The notes under the pieces were generated by a model that was not told where the DNA came from, did no database searches, and was given only the letters and a program-made list of their open reading frames with translations. The position numbers and the translations under genes are program-made. From Scilla litardierei (lineage: Eukaryota; Streptophyta; Magnoliopsida; Asparagales; Asparagaceae): a stretch of DNA of 64,000 nucleotides. The stretch's first letter is position 1. Each line of letters begins with the position of its first letter. Below, piece after piece: positions 1 through 11,153 of the stretch. The stretch spans positions 278,573,871 through 278,637,870 of the forward strand of contig CM061141.1 in the NCBI GenBank assembly GCA_030789695.1, given 5' to 3'.

Positions 1-425
1 AACCCTAACTTGAGGTTTCCTTAAAGCCCACTTGTAGCAACCCTACAAGTGCAATCGAATACAATCGATGTCCTTGACTCCCACAACTTGGGAGCAAGCA
101 AACACTCTCACAACTGAGAGCACAAATAAAATAACGAAAGTTATGAAATATGAAATCAACACTTACAATCACCTATGCCTTGAAGTAGAACTTGAAGGAG
201 AAGTGTGATGTGTGTTGAAGAACTCTCTTGGAAGAGAGGTGAAAGCCCTTTCTCTTGACTGCACCAAATGCCTAGAAGATTAATCTTTGGTTCTAGGTTG
301 GAGAGCAAGAGAACAAGATTTCGAAATACTTAGGGCTTTGGATTTGAGAGCTTTGATCTTTGGAAATGAAAGCTTGAAGGATTTTGCAATGAATGAGTAA
401 CCTTCCAATGGAACAGTAGAAGCTC

Positions 426-433
426 TATTTATA
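426..433 (-). promoter_or_regulatory. TATA box of the minus-strand LTR
   Basis: TATAAATA on the minus strand, directly downstream of the CAGTCGACTG array. The same octamer follows the arrays in the Sirevirus and Athila LTRs. Confidence 0.6.
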
Positions 434-520
434 GCTTTCTCAAATCCACAAAACAGTTTTGGCAAAAACCCAATCGAAATCCGTGAGAAAAATCTCAACG
501 GATATAATCTGAACTCGCGA

Positions 521-1178
521 CAGTCGACTGTTGAACAATCTACAGTCGAATGTTGCACAGTCAGCAAGGGTAGGTAAGAATTCATAACGGTAACTTACCA
601 CGTGGACAGTCGACTGATGAAGCAAAGACAGTCGTCTGTTAAACCAACAGTCGACTGTACATTCTTCGACAGGCGACTGGTCGAGAGAAGAGTAAGTTAG
701 ACAAATACTGGAAATCTCACAAGATACAGGACAGACGACTGATGAAAGGAACACAGTCGATTGTTAATCAGAACAGGCGACTGTATATCCTTAAACAGAT
801 GACTGTCAATAGCAGGAGAAATTTCCAGAGAGCTGAGTCAAAGAAATGACTTACAGACAGGCGATTGTTGCAGCATAGACAGTCGACTGATCTAATAAAC
901 AGTCAACTGTATATACAGCATAAGTCGACTGGCCGTAGAACTCAGGTCAAACAGAGTTTGGGCATGAAGAGACAGGGGCGACTGATTTACAATACACAGT
1001 CGACTGTCACTAGGACAGACGCCTGAGAATCGTTCAATAGTAGCCTATGCGAGAAAATCAGAGAAGGCCCAAAAACTACATTGTAATAGTCTGTGCATAA
1101 CAGGCGACTGTAGAAAAAAACACAGTCGACTGTTGTTGAGACAGGCGACTGTAAACTGTTAAGCAGTCGGCTGTTATA
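521..1178 (-). repeat. Array of CAGTCGACTG palindromes in LTR
   Basis: About two dozen copies or near copies of CAGTCGACTG, itself a 10-bp palindrome, and variants (CAGGCGACTG, CAGTCGTCTG, CAGTCGATTG) occur every 20-40 bp. The array stops 88 bp upstream, in transcription order, of the TATA box at 426-433. Palindromic LTR motifs are known in Sireviruses; this array uses a different core from the one in the Sirevirus at 9375-21865. Confidence 0.85.
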
Positions 1179-1570
1179 AACAATCCTAGCCAAACACAAG
1201 AGGATTGAATTGGGATCAAATGACAAAAGTCTAAAGATGTCCTATGACAGAATGTAGATGTGTGTGAGTGCTCCATCAAAGTTCTACTTCTAAGCTACAT
1301 ACTAGAAGAGATAAAAGAAAAATTACATTGACGAATAATCTCTTCTTTCCATCGTATGAGCTTGAAGTCTTTACAGAGCTTCAATCATCAATCTACGATC
1401 ATCCAATTCATATCATTTGCCTTCAATGACGTTTGTGAGTCATACATTGCTAGTTGATCTTCATAATAAGCTTAGGCAATGGATTAACTACAAAATAGGG
1501 GATTAGTCACAAGTATTTATGTTTGCTCATCATTAACACCAAGTAGGGAGAAGTCCAATACTCAACAACA

Positions 1571-3079
1571 CTTACATCACAAAAGAGATGATAATTATAT
1601 GATATCATTCCAGACTCCATTGCTGAAATGCAAACGTAGAGATTGGCTAAATGTGGAACGAGGCAATAAAAGCTGAGCTGGACTCGCTTATGAAACGTGA
1701 AGTGTTTGGACCTGAAGTCCAAACACCTAAAGGTGTCAAACCTGTAGACATAATAAGTATTGCATAAATAAAATTATAAGTATAAAATCGTATGCTATAA
1801 GGTGCAGCCTATAGCTCGAGGATTTTTTGCTGAAACTAGGGAATGAACAATTAAGATGAGATATATTCACTTATATAAATGATGCATCATATGCCCTAGT
1901 TATAAATTGTGAATACCTTACGATTTGGCAAAGGAAATTTTGGGTATGCTACTATTGGATGTTATGACAGCATACCTCTATAAATATCTTGATAGAGAAA
2001 AATTACACATTTCCTTAAATGGCTAAATAGACTTCAGGACGTCTATTCTATTGAAGAAATAAAATATTGTACAACCAAGGGAATCTCTTAACAAAACAAG
2101 GATTCCTACTAAGGGTTGTCTTTACATCTTTATAAAAAGCAAAGAACATGATTCAAGATTATAGTTGTTAACAACTTAAATCTCATTGGATCTCCTGAAG
2201 AGAAAACCAAAATATCTGTTCTAGACTGACTATCAAAGACCTAGGCAACATAAAAATATGTCATGGCTCACAGATTTATTATCTAAAAAAATAAAATTGT
2301 GTTACATTAAACTTCATACACCCAGAGTGTGTTAAAGAAATTATAGCAAGAACCATTGTCATCCAATAAGTACACTTATGATAATACGTTCACTGGATGT
2401 ACAAAAAGACCCCTTTTGTCAGCTGGAAGATGTGGAGGATATTCCATATCCTGAAATTCCTTATCTAAGTGCAATCAGAGCACTTCTAACTAATTGCACG
2501 CATCCAGATATAGTAGTTGCAGTAAATTCACTAGCCAGTACAGTATTGCGCCTAAAAAGCACCACTAGCCCGAGTTAAATATCTTCTGTGCTACCTCTAA
2601 GTGTCGATGGATTTCGGCTTTTATTATAAAGAATTATCCTTCATACTTATGCAGATGCATGTTACAAATTTGATCCCCATAATGAGAAGTCACAGACTAC
2701 GTACATACGGTGGGATGGCCATCTACTGTAGATCTGCAAAGCAAACTATAAAGGCAACATCATTCTATCATTCCGAGATCCTCACCATTCCAGAAAAAAC
2801 CAAGGTTGTGTTTGGGTGCGCCGAGTGGTACATCACATTCCAGTGATGACTGGGTAAAAGGCTGATGATTTGGAGCTGACCACACAGTCTGAAGACCAAG
2901 CCTTTGCTTACCTCAACTTTGAGGAGAACACATTAGAGGCGACAAAACAAAGCACACATATCCAGAGTTTTTGGATTCAGCGGTTGCTTAATGATGGTGA
3001 TATTTATAATTTTGTATATTTTCGGAATGTTGTAAATAGGAGTAATGAAAAATGCCTAAGAGATCTGAAAGCCTAATGT
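1571..3079 (+). pseudogene. Copia pol remnant (reverse transcriptase to RNase H)
   Basis: Broken plus-strand copia polyprotein. Around 1650-1730 the frame reads the start of the RT domain ('ELDSLMKREVFGPEVQTPKG'), 1955-2040 reads an RT segment ('VMTAYLYKYLDREKLHISLNG' region), and 2440-2560 reads the 'YLSAIRALLTNCTHPDI' segment between RT and RNase H. RNase H pieces follow to 3076. Stops and frameshifts break it every 60-250 bp. The 5' part (gag, protease, integrase) is missing because the minus-strand LTR abuts at 1567. It is clearly related to the second copia element (31600-32034), which shares the WNEAIK-type RT start and its surroundings. Confidence 0.8.
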
Positions 3080-3282
3080 CTTGCACAGATCAGGGGAAGT
3101 TAAAGGAGAACTGTACTCTTTGTATTAGCTATGGTTTTATCCCACAATATTTTCCATAGCCAAAGGTTTTAACGAGTCAAATCACATTAACTCAAGATTC
3201 CAAAGTACACCCCCCCCTTCTGATACTCATATGATGCTCAAAATCCCGAAGTATTCATGAACAGAGTTCACACTTATGGCGT

Positions 3283-3416
3283 GATAAGAGGGAGTGTTAT
3301 GAATATGTTATCTTGTAGAGATGTGGAGTTTGTATTCTATTCAAGCATTGTATCCTATCATTGTATAAACTCTTCATATCCCATATAAATAAAGACATGT
3401 GATCTCTCCCAGAAAA
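3283..3416 (+). mobile_element. Short 3' LTR of the copia remnant, with polypurine tract
   Basis: The purine run AAGAGGGAG (to 3294) precedes TGTTATGAATATG at 3295, the expected PPT-LTR junction. The LTR holds an ATAAATAAAG element as in the second copia LTR (26720-26873). At 3416 it is cut by a Helitron; the expected last bases (TCATTTACA) lie at 25594-25602, giving an LTR of about 131 bp. Confidence 0.65.
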
Positions 3417-6400
3417 TCTATTATACATTTGACAGAGATTTTTGAATCCTAGGGCTGACTAGGACAAGCTGACTAGGACAAAGGGGTTGATAGAAAGAGG
3501 GCCAGGATTAAATCTTGGGAAATTAATGGTTGAGATAATGTTTTAAGAAAATTTTGGGGGAAAACTTAGTTGGGGAAAACCATTATTTTAATCAGTCATA
3601 ATTTAGCATGAAAAACACAGTGTCGTTTGAAATGTTTTTGAGACTGCACGTTCTTTTTGGAGTGATCCGTGTGTTCTCCCTTTGAACAAATCTCAGCCCT
3701 CCAATTTTGGAGTGATCCGTGTGCTCTTCCTTTGAACAAATCTCAACCCTCCCATCTTCATTTGAACAAATCTCAGAACCACCCCCACTTCCATCTTTCT
3801 CCAATCTGAAGAGAAGAAAGAAGGAAAGAATCAAATTAAAGCAAAGAATCGAAGCTCGAGGGGAAGTTCATGGTTTGGTCCTGAAACGAAGCAGGAGAGC
3901 TTCAACAGAGCTCTATACCCTCGCCATTGATGAGTTGTTCATAGGCCTCGCCTCGCTTCTGATCAGTCCCAGCAACATTCCCTTTCAAGATCGGAAATCT
4001 CTTATCCAGAGGTTAATTTGATTCTTGATTTCTGCTGGCATGGATGATTCTGGAGAGGCTCGGCCTCGAATGGTGGTGATTTAGAAGGAAGAGGAAAAGG
4101 GAGGAGAATGGATGAGATTTTAGCAGTGAGAAGGCACTCTCATGGTGTCATCGATCGATACACCAGCTGCCATTCGTCTTCTGGTATTTCTCAGCTTCTT
4201 TGTAATTCACCTTAAATTCATATTATTACTTTTTTTGAATTTTTCTTCATTTTTATGTGAAGATATATTAGTTTGCTAGAGTTATTGTCTCAAATCTTCG
4301 AAAATTTATGGTTTGCTCTTGGCATGAAATCATTTGCAAAGTTAAAAAGTGAAAATCTAGGAATTGATGAAACCTGTAGCTTTACTATTGGGAGTTGCAT
4401 GTCGCTCCAAGGCATCAAGGCATTGTATCAATAAAAAAGCTGAGCCGACGCTCATCCCCGTTACTTCAGGTTACATGGTAGGGTAAAGTTAAGGAAGACT
4501 TTTGTGTTGAAAAATGTTTACAAACAAAGATGATATTGCTTAGACAACTCAGTTCTAAACTACAAACCCGATGGATATGAGAGAGGAGTTTCAAGTGAAG
4601 AACCTGAAAGTTGTTCTATTAATTTAGGCAAAGCTCATGTTTAGTTTGGACGTTAACTAATGGATCTTGAAAGAGAGAATATTTTTGGTTAATGGGAGCG
4701 AGGTTTATTTGAGAAGGGGAAGAGGGTGAGAGAGCAAATGGGCCCTGTCAGATCCCGGGACATCGTCAAAGCCTGTCATCATGGAGCTCAGCATGATCGC
4801 CGACATCCATCTCATGTTTCCTTAAATTTATTCCATTTTACTCAGTTGTGCTAAAAAACTATGCCTTTTTCAAATAAAAATAGTGTCCTTAAATTTTAGA
4901 TTAACATCTCACATGAATCTTTCTCCTTGAGCTCAGCTTGCAGGTAATCTTTTATTTTAAAAATTCATGTATTCATCCCTCATTGGTTGCATGTTTTGAG
5001 ATTGTGACGAAAAAGCTTTGATCTTGACAACATTTGATGTGTTTTTGTTGGATTCGATCAGGTTTTTGTGTAATTTGTGTTGCAACTGATGGAAACCAGC
5101 AGAAAAATGGATCCGATCTATTCACGGTAGAGGTCGAGCTCCACATCTCCCTCAAATCTTTCTCCTCGAGCTCAACTTGCAGGTAATATTTTTACAAATG
5201 ATATGGTTCATACAGGCTATGTTATTTACAGATGTTGTTGTCGTTGTTGGACATACATGTTATGATATTTACAGGTAATAAACATTTACAAATGATGTAA
5301 TGTCCAAAATAAGAAATGATATTTTGGACATTACAGGAAAAACCATTTTCAGAATAAGAAAAACCATTAACAGATGATGTTGTTGTTGGACATACAGGTA
5401 ATACAAATGATGTTGCCGAAAGTTGTTACCTTATTTTACTCATTCAGTAATTTTGTGAGGTTGAAAATGGATTTTCTTATATTTTTAAGTGTTGCTTTGG
5501 TATCGATTGTAGTTTGCAGATGAGATAACCAGTATTTGGTGGCAGTATCTATTGAAGATTTGAAGTTGCACAAGGTTTCAAGAACAACCTGTTGTTTAAT
5601 TAGTAGGGAACATCGTTGTATTATTTTTAGCCCCAAATGATTAGGTATTGTGGACATTTTCTTACAGTTGATTTGGCAATGGGAATGAGTTTATTGCTAG
5701 GATTTTACTTGCCAACTTATGTGTAGGATTTGGAAATTTATCATGTGGAGATTAACGTGTTTTGTGTTATGCCTAATCTTTTGAAGTTTTGTAGTAACAA
5801 TGTTTCATTTTTGTGTCATACGGGTCAGTTGTTGCATGATTTTAATGGATAAGTTTGGCAGGAAGGTGCTACATATGGGGAGTTTCTTTGGCATGGTATA
5901 CATTTCTTTACCATTTTAGAGATCATATTTCCAAGTATTATAACTTCTTATTACTTTCGGCACCATCATTTGTATTACGTTATGTTGTAATATGTATTAT
6001 TATAATTCAGTCAATGTCAATGGCCCTTCAAGCCTGCGGGGGAAGTTTTCTCGACTCATATATGATCTTGATTTTTAAATGTTTGTGGAATGTTGTTGTA
6101 AGTACTAAACACATATCTGATCTTGAATTTTCTTCTATGGAAAGCAAAGAATATGTTTTCTTCCAAGTTACATTGGAATACCTTTCTATTTTGGCTATTC
6201 TAATACAGTTATCGAAAAATTAGCATTGCTTAGTAGATGGTGCTAGAAAGTAAGCAATGAATTACATTCAAATTTTAGTAATATTGATTTGGATCAAAGA
6301 TATGTACTGTGTAATGGTGCTGGTGTGGCAACAATTAGATAGAAATTTATAATATTATAATGATAAGACTAAATACAATAATTTTGAGGTAGAGCGGATA

Positions 6401-7400
6401 AAGGTGGAGAGAAAGGTGAAGAGAACCTTTAGAGTCTAAAATGTTAGAGACTTGGAGTCACTAAGATGAAAATAGAATTTGTGTAAAATAAATTTAGAAA
6501 AACAAGTACTAAAGATTTTGCTTGGGCTTAAGCATGAGCTGGCAAATATATTCAGGTTATTATATAAGTTGGCAAATATATTAATTGTGTATGGTTCATA
6601 CAGTTGATTGTGCTTGGGCTTAAGCATGAGCTCGAGAGATTAAGACATGAGAATAGTTGATTGGGCTTAAGCATCAGCTGGAGATATTAAGCATCAGCTG
6701 GAGATATTAAGCGAGGCTGAGGAGCATGTGGGATCAAGCCACCACTAGAAATTACGGCGTTCTTCACAATCGGCTTCTCATTGTGTTGCAGCAATAAGTA
6801 CAAACATGAGAGGTAGGTAAATTATATTATTAGTTTGTTATAAATATTGTTAATAAATCGTGTTGAGTAACATTACTCATTAAGTTGTGCTGATTCATTA
6901 TGTTAATGAATTGTGTTGTTTAATATGTAGATAGAAGTCAAGTCCAAATGAAAATCAACAGAGGTAATCAAGAATTGGGAGACGGTACATCTTTTGACAA
7001 GCTATAGAGTCTTTGGGTGTCCCGAATATTGATGGTTCTTTTCCGAGGAGGATATGCTACTTGAAATTTTTGGGGGAACATCTTTTGTAAAGAATGGTTC
7101 ATTGTAGTGTAATGGTGAAAATCCATTTTTGAGAAACGTATATGGAAACTTCATATTTTTCTTGATTCAAGATTCACATGGTTGTAGAACTGCAATAAAA
7201 AATAAAGCGACATGTATGTAGTTTTTCATAGACTAGGGGGTCTCATTCGTCTGAATGCAACTATTTAAAAGATGAATGGTCTACATGAAACTCAGTGATA
7301 TATAAAGGGGGTCTTAATGCCAATGTACTTGATGCTGCTATTGTTATTAAGAACATATTATTGATGTTGCATACTACAGATGTAGTTATAATTTCTTAGT
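3417..7400. other. Helitron A 5' half: no identifiable gene
   Basis: Mostly AT-rich, intron-like sequence. 3654-3770 holds an imperfect tandem duplication of about 56 bp (core TGATCCGTGTG...CCTTTGAACAAATCTCA). 3880-4185 is higher in GC with exon-like composition and a GT at its end (4182), and might be a captured first exon, but I do not recognise the protein. 4915-4950 and 5155-5185 repeat one another (CTTTCTCC..GAGCTCA.CTTGCAGGTAAT). 6530-6710 repeats GGGCTTAAGCATGAGCTGG-like units. The ORFs here are short and unconvincing. Confidence 0.5.
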
Positions 7401-7469
7401 GTAATTGAAACGAATTGGTTTTTATTTAATTTCATACTGTCTCGGATTCCATTTTGTGATGATGATGGC

Positions 7470-7921
7470 CAAGTTCGTGTTGAGAGTTGAGAAAATCATG
7501 GTCTATGGTGATGGTCAAGTTCGTGTCAACATTGGCAAGAACAAAGTAGATATCAGCATTCAGGTATCTACTACAAGACACTTTGTTTAGCTTCTTAAAA
7601 CCATTTTATCAGTGTTATACTTAAATTTTGGTGTTTCTGGCATAAATCACTGTTAGTAGCACTTCATTTTTCAAATAATCTTTTTGGTCAATTTTCAGTA
7701 GGACCTCTCAATTATGTACTTGCTCACATTCTTTATCTTGGACACGTCTAACTAGATATCCTTACTTTTATGAATGCAGGCTGGATCACATGTTGTTTAC
7801 TCCAAGTATGCAGGAACAGAGTTGGAATTCAATGGAACACGGCATCTTCTATTGAAGGAGGGTTCTGGATACTGATGATGTCAAGTATCTGAAACCCCTG
7901 AATGACAGTGTATTAATCAAG
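7470..7921 (+). pseudogene. CPN20: Captured fragment of plastid co-chaperonin CPN20 (GroES-like)
   Basis: Two exon pieces of the plastid 20-kDa co-chaperonin, which caps the Cpn60 chaperonin ring. The first ends in 'IGKNKVDISIQ' with a GT donor at 7564. The second starts after a TTTTATGAATGCAG acceptor at 7780, reads 'AGSHVVYSKYAGTELEFNG' and, after a frameshift and stop near 7873, 'DDVKYLKPLNDSVLIK' to a GT donor at 7922. The second piece spans the junction between the two GroES-like domains typical of plant CPN20. Both introns share a short word (CAGTAGGACCTCTCAATTAT at about 7698 and 7971). It is broken and has no start, so it is a captured fragment. Family assignment is from recognised motifs; no search was run. 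Confidence 0.8.
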
Positions 7922-9235
7922 GTCCGTCCTTCATCTTTTAAACATGTTTGGCAATTTTTACAGAATTTTCAGTAGGACCTCTCAATTATTTTTGTCCTGC
8001 ATTGCCGCACCCAAAGTCATATGACCTTTACATTGTTCTGAGAGGTTCTTCAATGGTGATTGATCGGCAGAATCATCTACATAAGCTATGGTGGCTCTCC
8101 ATTGTTGCGGCCTGAATGTGGAGGATATCATACTGCAGAGGCATCACGGGTACCTGCTTCAAGGGATGTTCAACTTTGACTTTATTGGAAGCACAGTCAT
8201 GTGTTCTATCCCGGAGGGCCTTGAGTTGTAACTGATGGTTGCTTATGGAGCGGAGCCTTGCTGATGGCCCTACATCTTCATGCAAGCAACAACTTCAAGT
8301 CAACTACTTCATCAAACCCCACCCACCCACCCACCCACACACACACACACACACAGCACATGATGCAAGTAAAGAGGGCAGGCCACATGCAACAAGGAAT
8401 GGAGGGCATTCATGTTAGCAGGGATGAAAAATTAATGCAAGAGGGCAATGCAGCAATTAATTGATCAGATGGAGAAAGAATGCCATCAGTTGTTGTACAT
8501 GCACGATTGTTGTCGTGTGAGTTTCTTGGGATTCGAAATATTCAGAATGCTGAGGCAAGATGTGGAGGTAAGGAATGTGGAGTGCATGTCTGTTGGTCCT
8601 TGCATATATGATATGTTTGCATAGCCCCATTTGACTCATGAAACCTTGAAGTGGTTCAACCATAACAAAAAAATTAACATTAATCTTGCTCTAAATGGTT
8701 CTTGGCAGACCTGATATGTGATGATGTGTGATGTGATTTTACTTGAAGTTTTTGTTTTAAGTTCTGAATTGAGATACATTGTTGTGACTGAAGAACATGC
8801 AAATATCTTGAGTTTTCTGATAATCCTCCATTGTTATCATTAATTATTGATGTATTCAAAGAGCACTAAAACCATCTTCTATCCATTTGATCACACGCCA
8901 GAGCTTTCATATGTAATTTTTCTGTTTGGCTTTATATTGTAGCAGCTGCGTTTGAATTCTAACAAGAATTAGTTTCTTCCATTTTTTATTTCATCTTTAT
9001 ACTTATTTAAACGTCAATTTAATTCTCTATTTGTATCAGACATGACTGCCCTTTACTTGAGGAGTGGAGCCTTGCTGTGTGCCATGATGTATGGGAGGCT
9101 GGATGGGCAGCAATCTGATCTAAATGCAAAGATTTGAAGGTTTTGTAATTAAACAGATGCCATAACCTATGTGACAGAGGGTTGCATGCCTTTGGATATG
9201 GCTGTTGTGGCTTCGGTTGTTGCATTCTGGTGATG
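7922..9235. other. Helitron A middle: no identifiable gene
   Basis: Intron-like sequence and short exon-like patches (8040-8290, 8463-8660, 9040-9230) that I cannot assign. 8317-8356 is a (CCCA)n(CA)n microsatellite. Confidence 0.5.
8317..8356. repeat. (CCCA)n(CA)n microsatellite
   Basis: CCCA repeated about six times, running into CA repeated about ten times. Confidence 0.95.
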
Positions 9236-9369
9236 GAGAAGTTTAGCTACAGGGCGAGGGACATGTATGTGAACAGGTGGAAGGGGTTCACACATAGCAA
9301 TGCGAGGATCAACAAGGTCATCGGCGGGCAGTTCAGTCTTTTCGACGGGTCAGTGACTGGGACGAATGA

Positions 9370-9374
9370 GGTGT
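9370..9374. repeat. Target site duplication GGTGT (left)
   Basis: GGTGT directly before the 5' LTR; the same five bases follow the 3' LTR at 21866-21870. Confidence 0.95.
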
Positions 9375-9798
9375 TGTTGAATATTGGACTCCCCGGATTT
9401 GGTTTTGATGATGAGCAAACATAAATAATCCATGAACTAACAATTTGTGAGCGCAGTATTGGAGATCGTCGCCAATTTCACGAGAACATTCAAAGCGACA
9501 TCTCAACACTTCCCAAAGCTCGTATTCATGCCTAAAGCTTCGTTGAAGCTCTTGCGCCGTTTTGGAAGTTATGAAGATTCAATCGAAGCTCTCGAAGACC
9601 GTTTATTAAGGTTTTATTTATAGTCTTTTAGCTTCGATATATAGTATGTTAAGCCTTGAGTATATCTTACGTTTCTATCTTCATTACGCTCATTTCGTAG
9701 CTCTAGGATCATTGCACAACTTCATTCTAGCTTCCTCGAAGCATCGCGCTTCGATTCGGACTTTATTGTGCATGTTAGTTGGTACAAGAACAAGTACT

Positions 9799-10312
9799 GA
9801 CCGACTAGATGGTGATCTAGTCGGTCGGCAACTGTTCTTGGACCGACTAGTTTAATTCCTTAATTTCTTGGACTTTACTGTTTACAGTTAGTCGGTCTAC
9901 GTTGACTCACCGACCGACTAGTTTGTGAACTAGTCGGTCAGTGATGCTTCTTTGACCGACTAGTTGTGACTTACTGTTCATGCTAAAATTCTCCTAAGCT
10001 ACTGTTTATCGTTAGTCGGTCTAAGAACGTTTGGTGACCGACTAGTTGACAATTTAGTCGGTCAACTTTTGTTCTTAGACCGACTAAGTCACTTTATACT
10101 CAGACTAATTCTTTTTGCTCTTAGTCGGTCTACGTTCACTGACTGACCGACTAGTTGTGAAACTAGTCGGTCAGAAAGTCTTCTTGGACCGACTAGATTT
10201 CTAGGTCTGAATATCTATCTCTTCTCAGATCTACTCTTAGTCGGTCCACGCTGTTTGACTGACCGACTAGTTGATGAACTAGTCGGTCAGTGATTGTTCT
10301 TTAACCGACTAA
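9799..10312 (+). repeat. Nested ACCGACTAG palindrome array, 5' LTR
   Basis: About 17 copies of ACCGACTAG or its complement CTAGTCGGT. After a lone hairpin (9799-9826: 12-bp arms, 4-bp loop) there are four units of about 110-125 bp starting at 9888, 10012, 10121 and 10237. Each unit is an outer pair (TTAGTCGGTC ... GACCGACTAA-like) around an inner hairpin (ACCGACTAGTT ... AACTAGTCGGT, loop 4-6 bp), so the whole unit is palindromic. It ends 55 bp before the TATA box. Confidence 0.95.
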
Positions 10313-10366
10313 CTCTCACAGATTTCTATCCGTTGGTGAATGACCTAACTTGTTTTTATGGGACCC

Positions 10367-10374
10367 TATAAATA
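10367..10374 (+). promoter_or_regulatory. Sirevirus LTR TATA box
   Basis: TATAAATA within GACCCTATAAATACG, 55 bp after the array; the copy in the 3' LTR is at 21096-21103. Likely core promoter of the genomic RNA. Confidence 0.75.
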
Positions 10375-11128
10375 CGAACCTAGGTCATTTCTATCTAGGT
10401 GAGAGCTGCCATTAAGAGATTCATTGAGTTCTAAAGAGATAGCCATTCTCACTCTAATCTAAAGCTCTCTTCCTCACAAGAAACCCATTCTCTCTCATTC
10501 CTAGATCTAGAATCCATCTAGAGAGAAGGTTGTTCTTGGTGAGCTCTTCAAGCTATTGCTTGATCCAAGTCTCCAAATCATTCCTAGGCATCGATTGCTG
10601 GTCATTTCCTTGGTGCTAGGTCTTGGTGACTTCATCTTCCTCAAATCCTTCATTTCACCATTTGGGTAAGAAAAACTCAAGGTATAGGATTTTGTGGTAA
10701 GATTGTTTATTTCATATTAAACTCTTTAATATTGCTTTGTGATTCTCTCGGTTGTGAGAGAAGGTTGTGATCCCGGGTTGTGGGATTCACGTTTGCTATT
10801 GCATGTATGATTTGATCTTGTGAAGGTTTTTCACAAGATATTCATAGTGGAAATCTTGAGTTAGGGTTTCTAACTCAAGTATCCGGAGGGGATCCGAGTG
10901 GTTGGGACGTAGGATCACCGGAAACAAGTCGGGGAGACTTGGGTGGATCCGAACCCATTAACATCATTTGTTTGCATTGTTAATTTTGTGTTGTCATTCA
11001 ATTTAAGCTTCCGCAAATTGATTTGGTAGTTGTTTGCAATTTAATTTGGAATTATACTCCTTATTATTTTAAAGTACTATTCACCCCCCCCTCTAGTACT
11101 TGTGCAGTAGCTGGTAGGGCATTACATT

Positions 11129-11140
11129 TGGTATCAGAGC
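11129..11140 (+). other. Primer binding site (initiator tRNA-Met)
   Basis: TGGTATCAGAGC two bases after the 5' LTR, complementary to the 3' end of plant initiator tRNA-Met, as usual for copia elements. Confidence 0.95.
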
Positions 11141-11153
11141 CAGATACTCAGCT

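Larger units (their letters stand above)
1..1567 (-). mobile_element. Sirevirus-like copia LTR, truncated by window edge
   Basis: On the minus strand this begins TGTTGAGTATTGGACT (1552-1567) and continues into text about a gap of three lines from the start that matches the beginning of the complete Sirevirus LTR at 9375 (shared words such as GATGAGCAAACATAAATA). Near the window edge, 1-130 matches the part of that LTR rich in 'gttgtgagag...gttgtggga'. It is therefore a diverged LTR of the same lineage in the opposite orientation. It has a palindrome array and a TATA box of its own. It interrupts the copia remnant that starts at 1571. The other end and target duplication lie outside the window. 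Confidence 0.8.
9375..11126 (+). repeat. Sirevirus 5' LTR
   Basis: 1752 bp, TGTTGAATATT to GGCATTACA. Contains the nested palindrome array (9799-10312), a TATA box (10367-10374) and, near its 3' end, a C tract of 8 (17 in the other LTR). The small ORFs in it are not conserved features. Confidence 0.95.

Noticed and set aside
1..10. AACCCTAACT at the window start as a telomere
   Set aside because: A single unit only; it matches the GTTAGGGTTTC word inside the Sirevirus LTR (10861).
5855..6223. 122-aa ORF in Helitron A
   Set aside because: AT-rich, not recognised, no support from splice or codon pattern.
9646..9855. 69-aa ORF present in both Sirevirus LTRs
   Set aside because: Identity follows from LTR identity; it runs into the palindrome array and shows no coding character.
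9799..10312. Regularly spaced palindromes resembling a CRISPR array
   Set aside because: Repeats alternate in orientation, are 9-12 bp, spacers vary, and the array lies in a plant LTR duplicated with the element.
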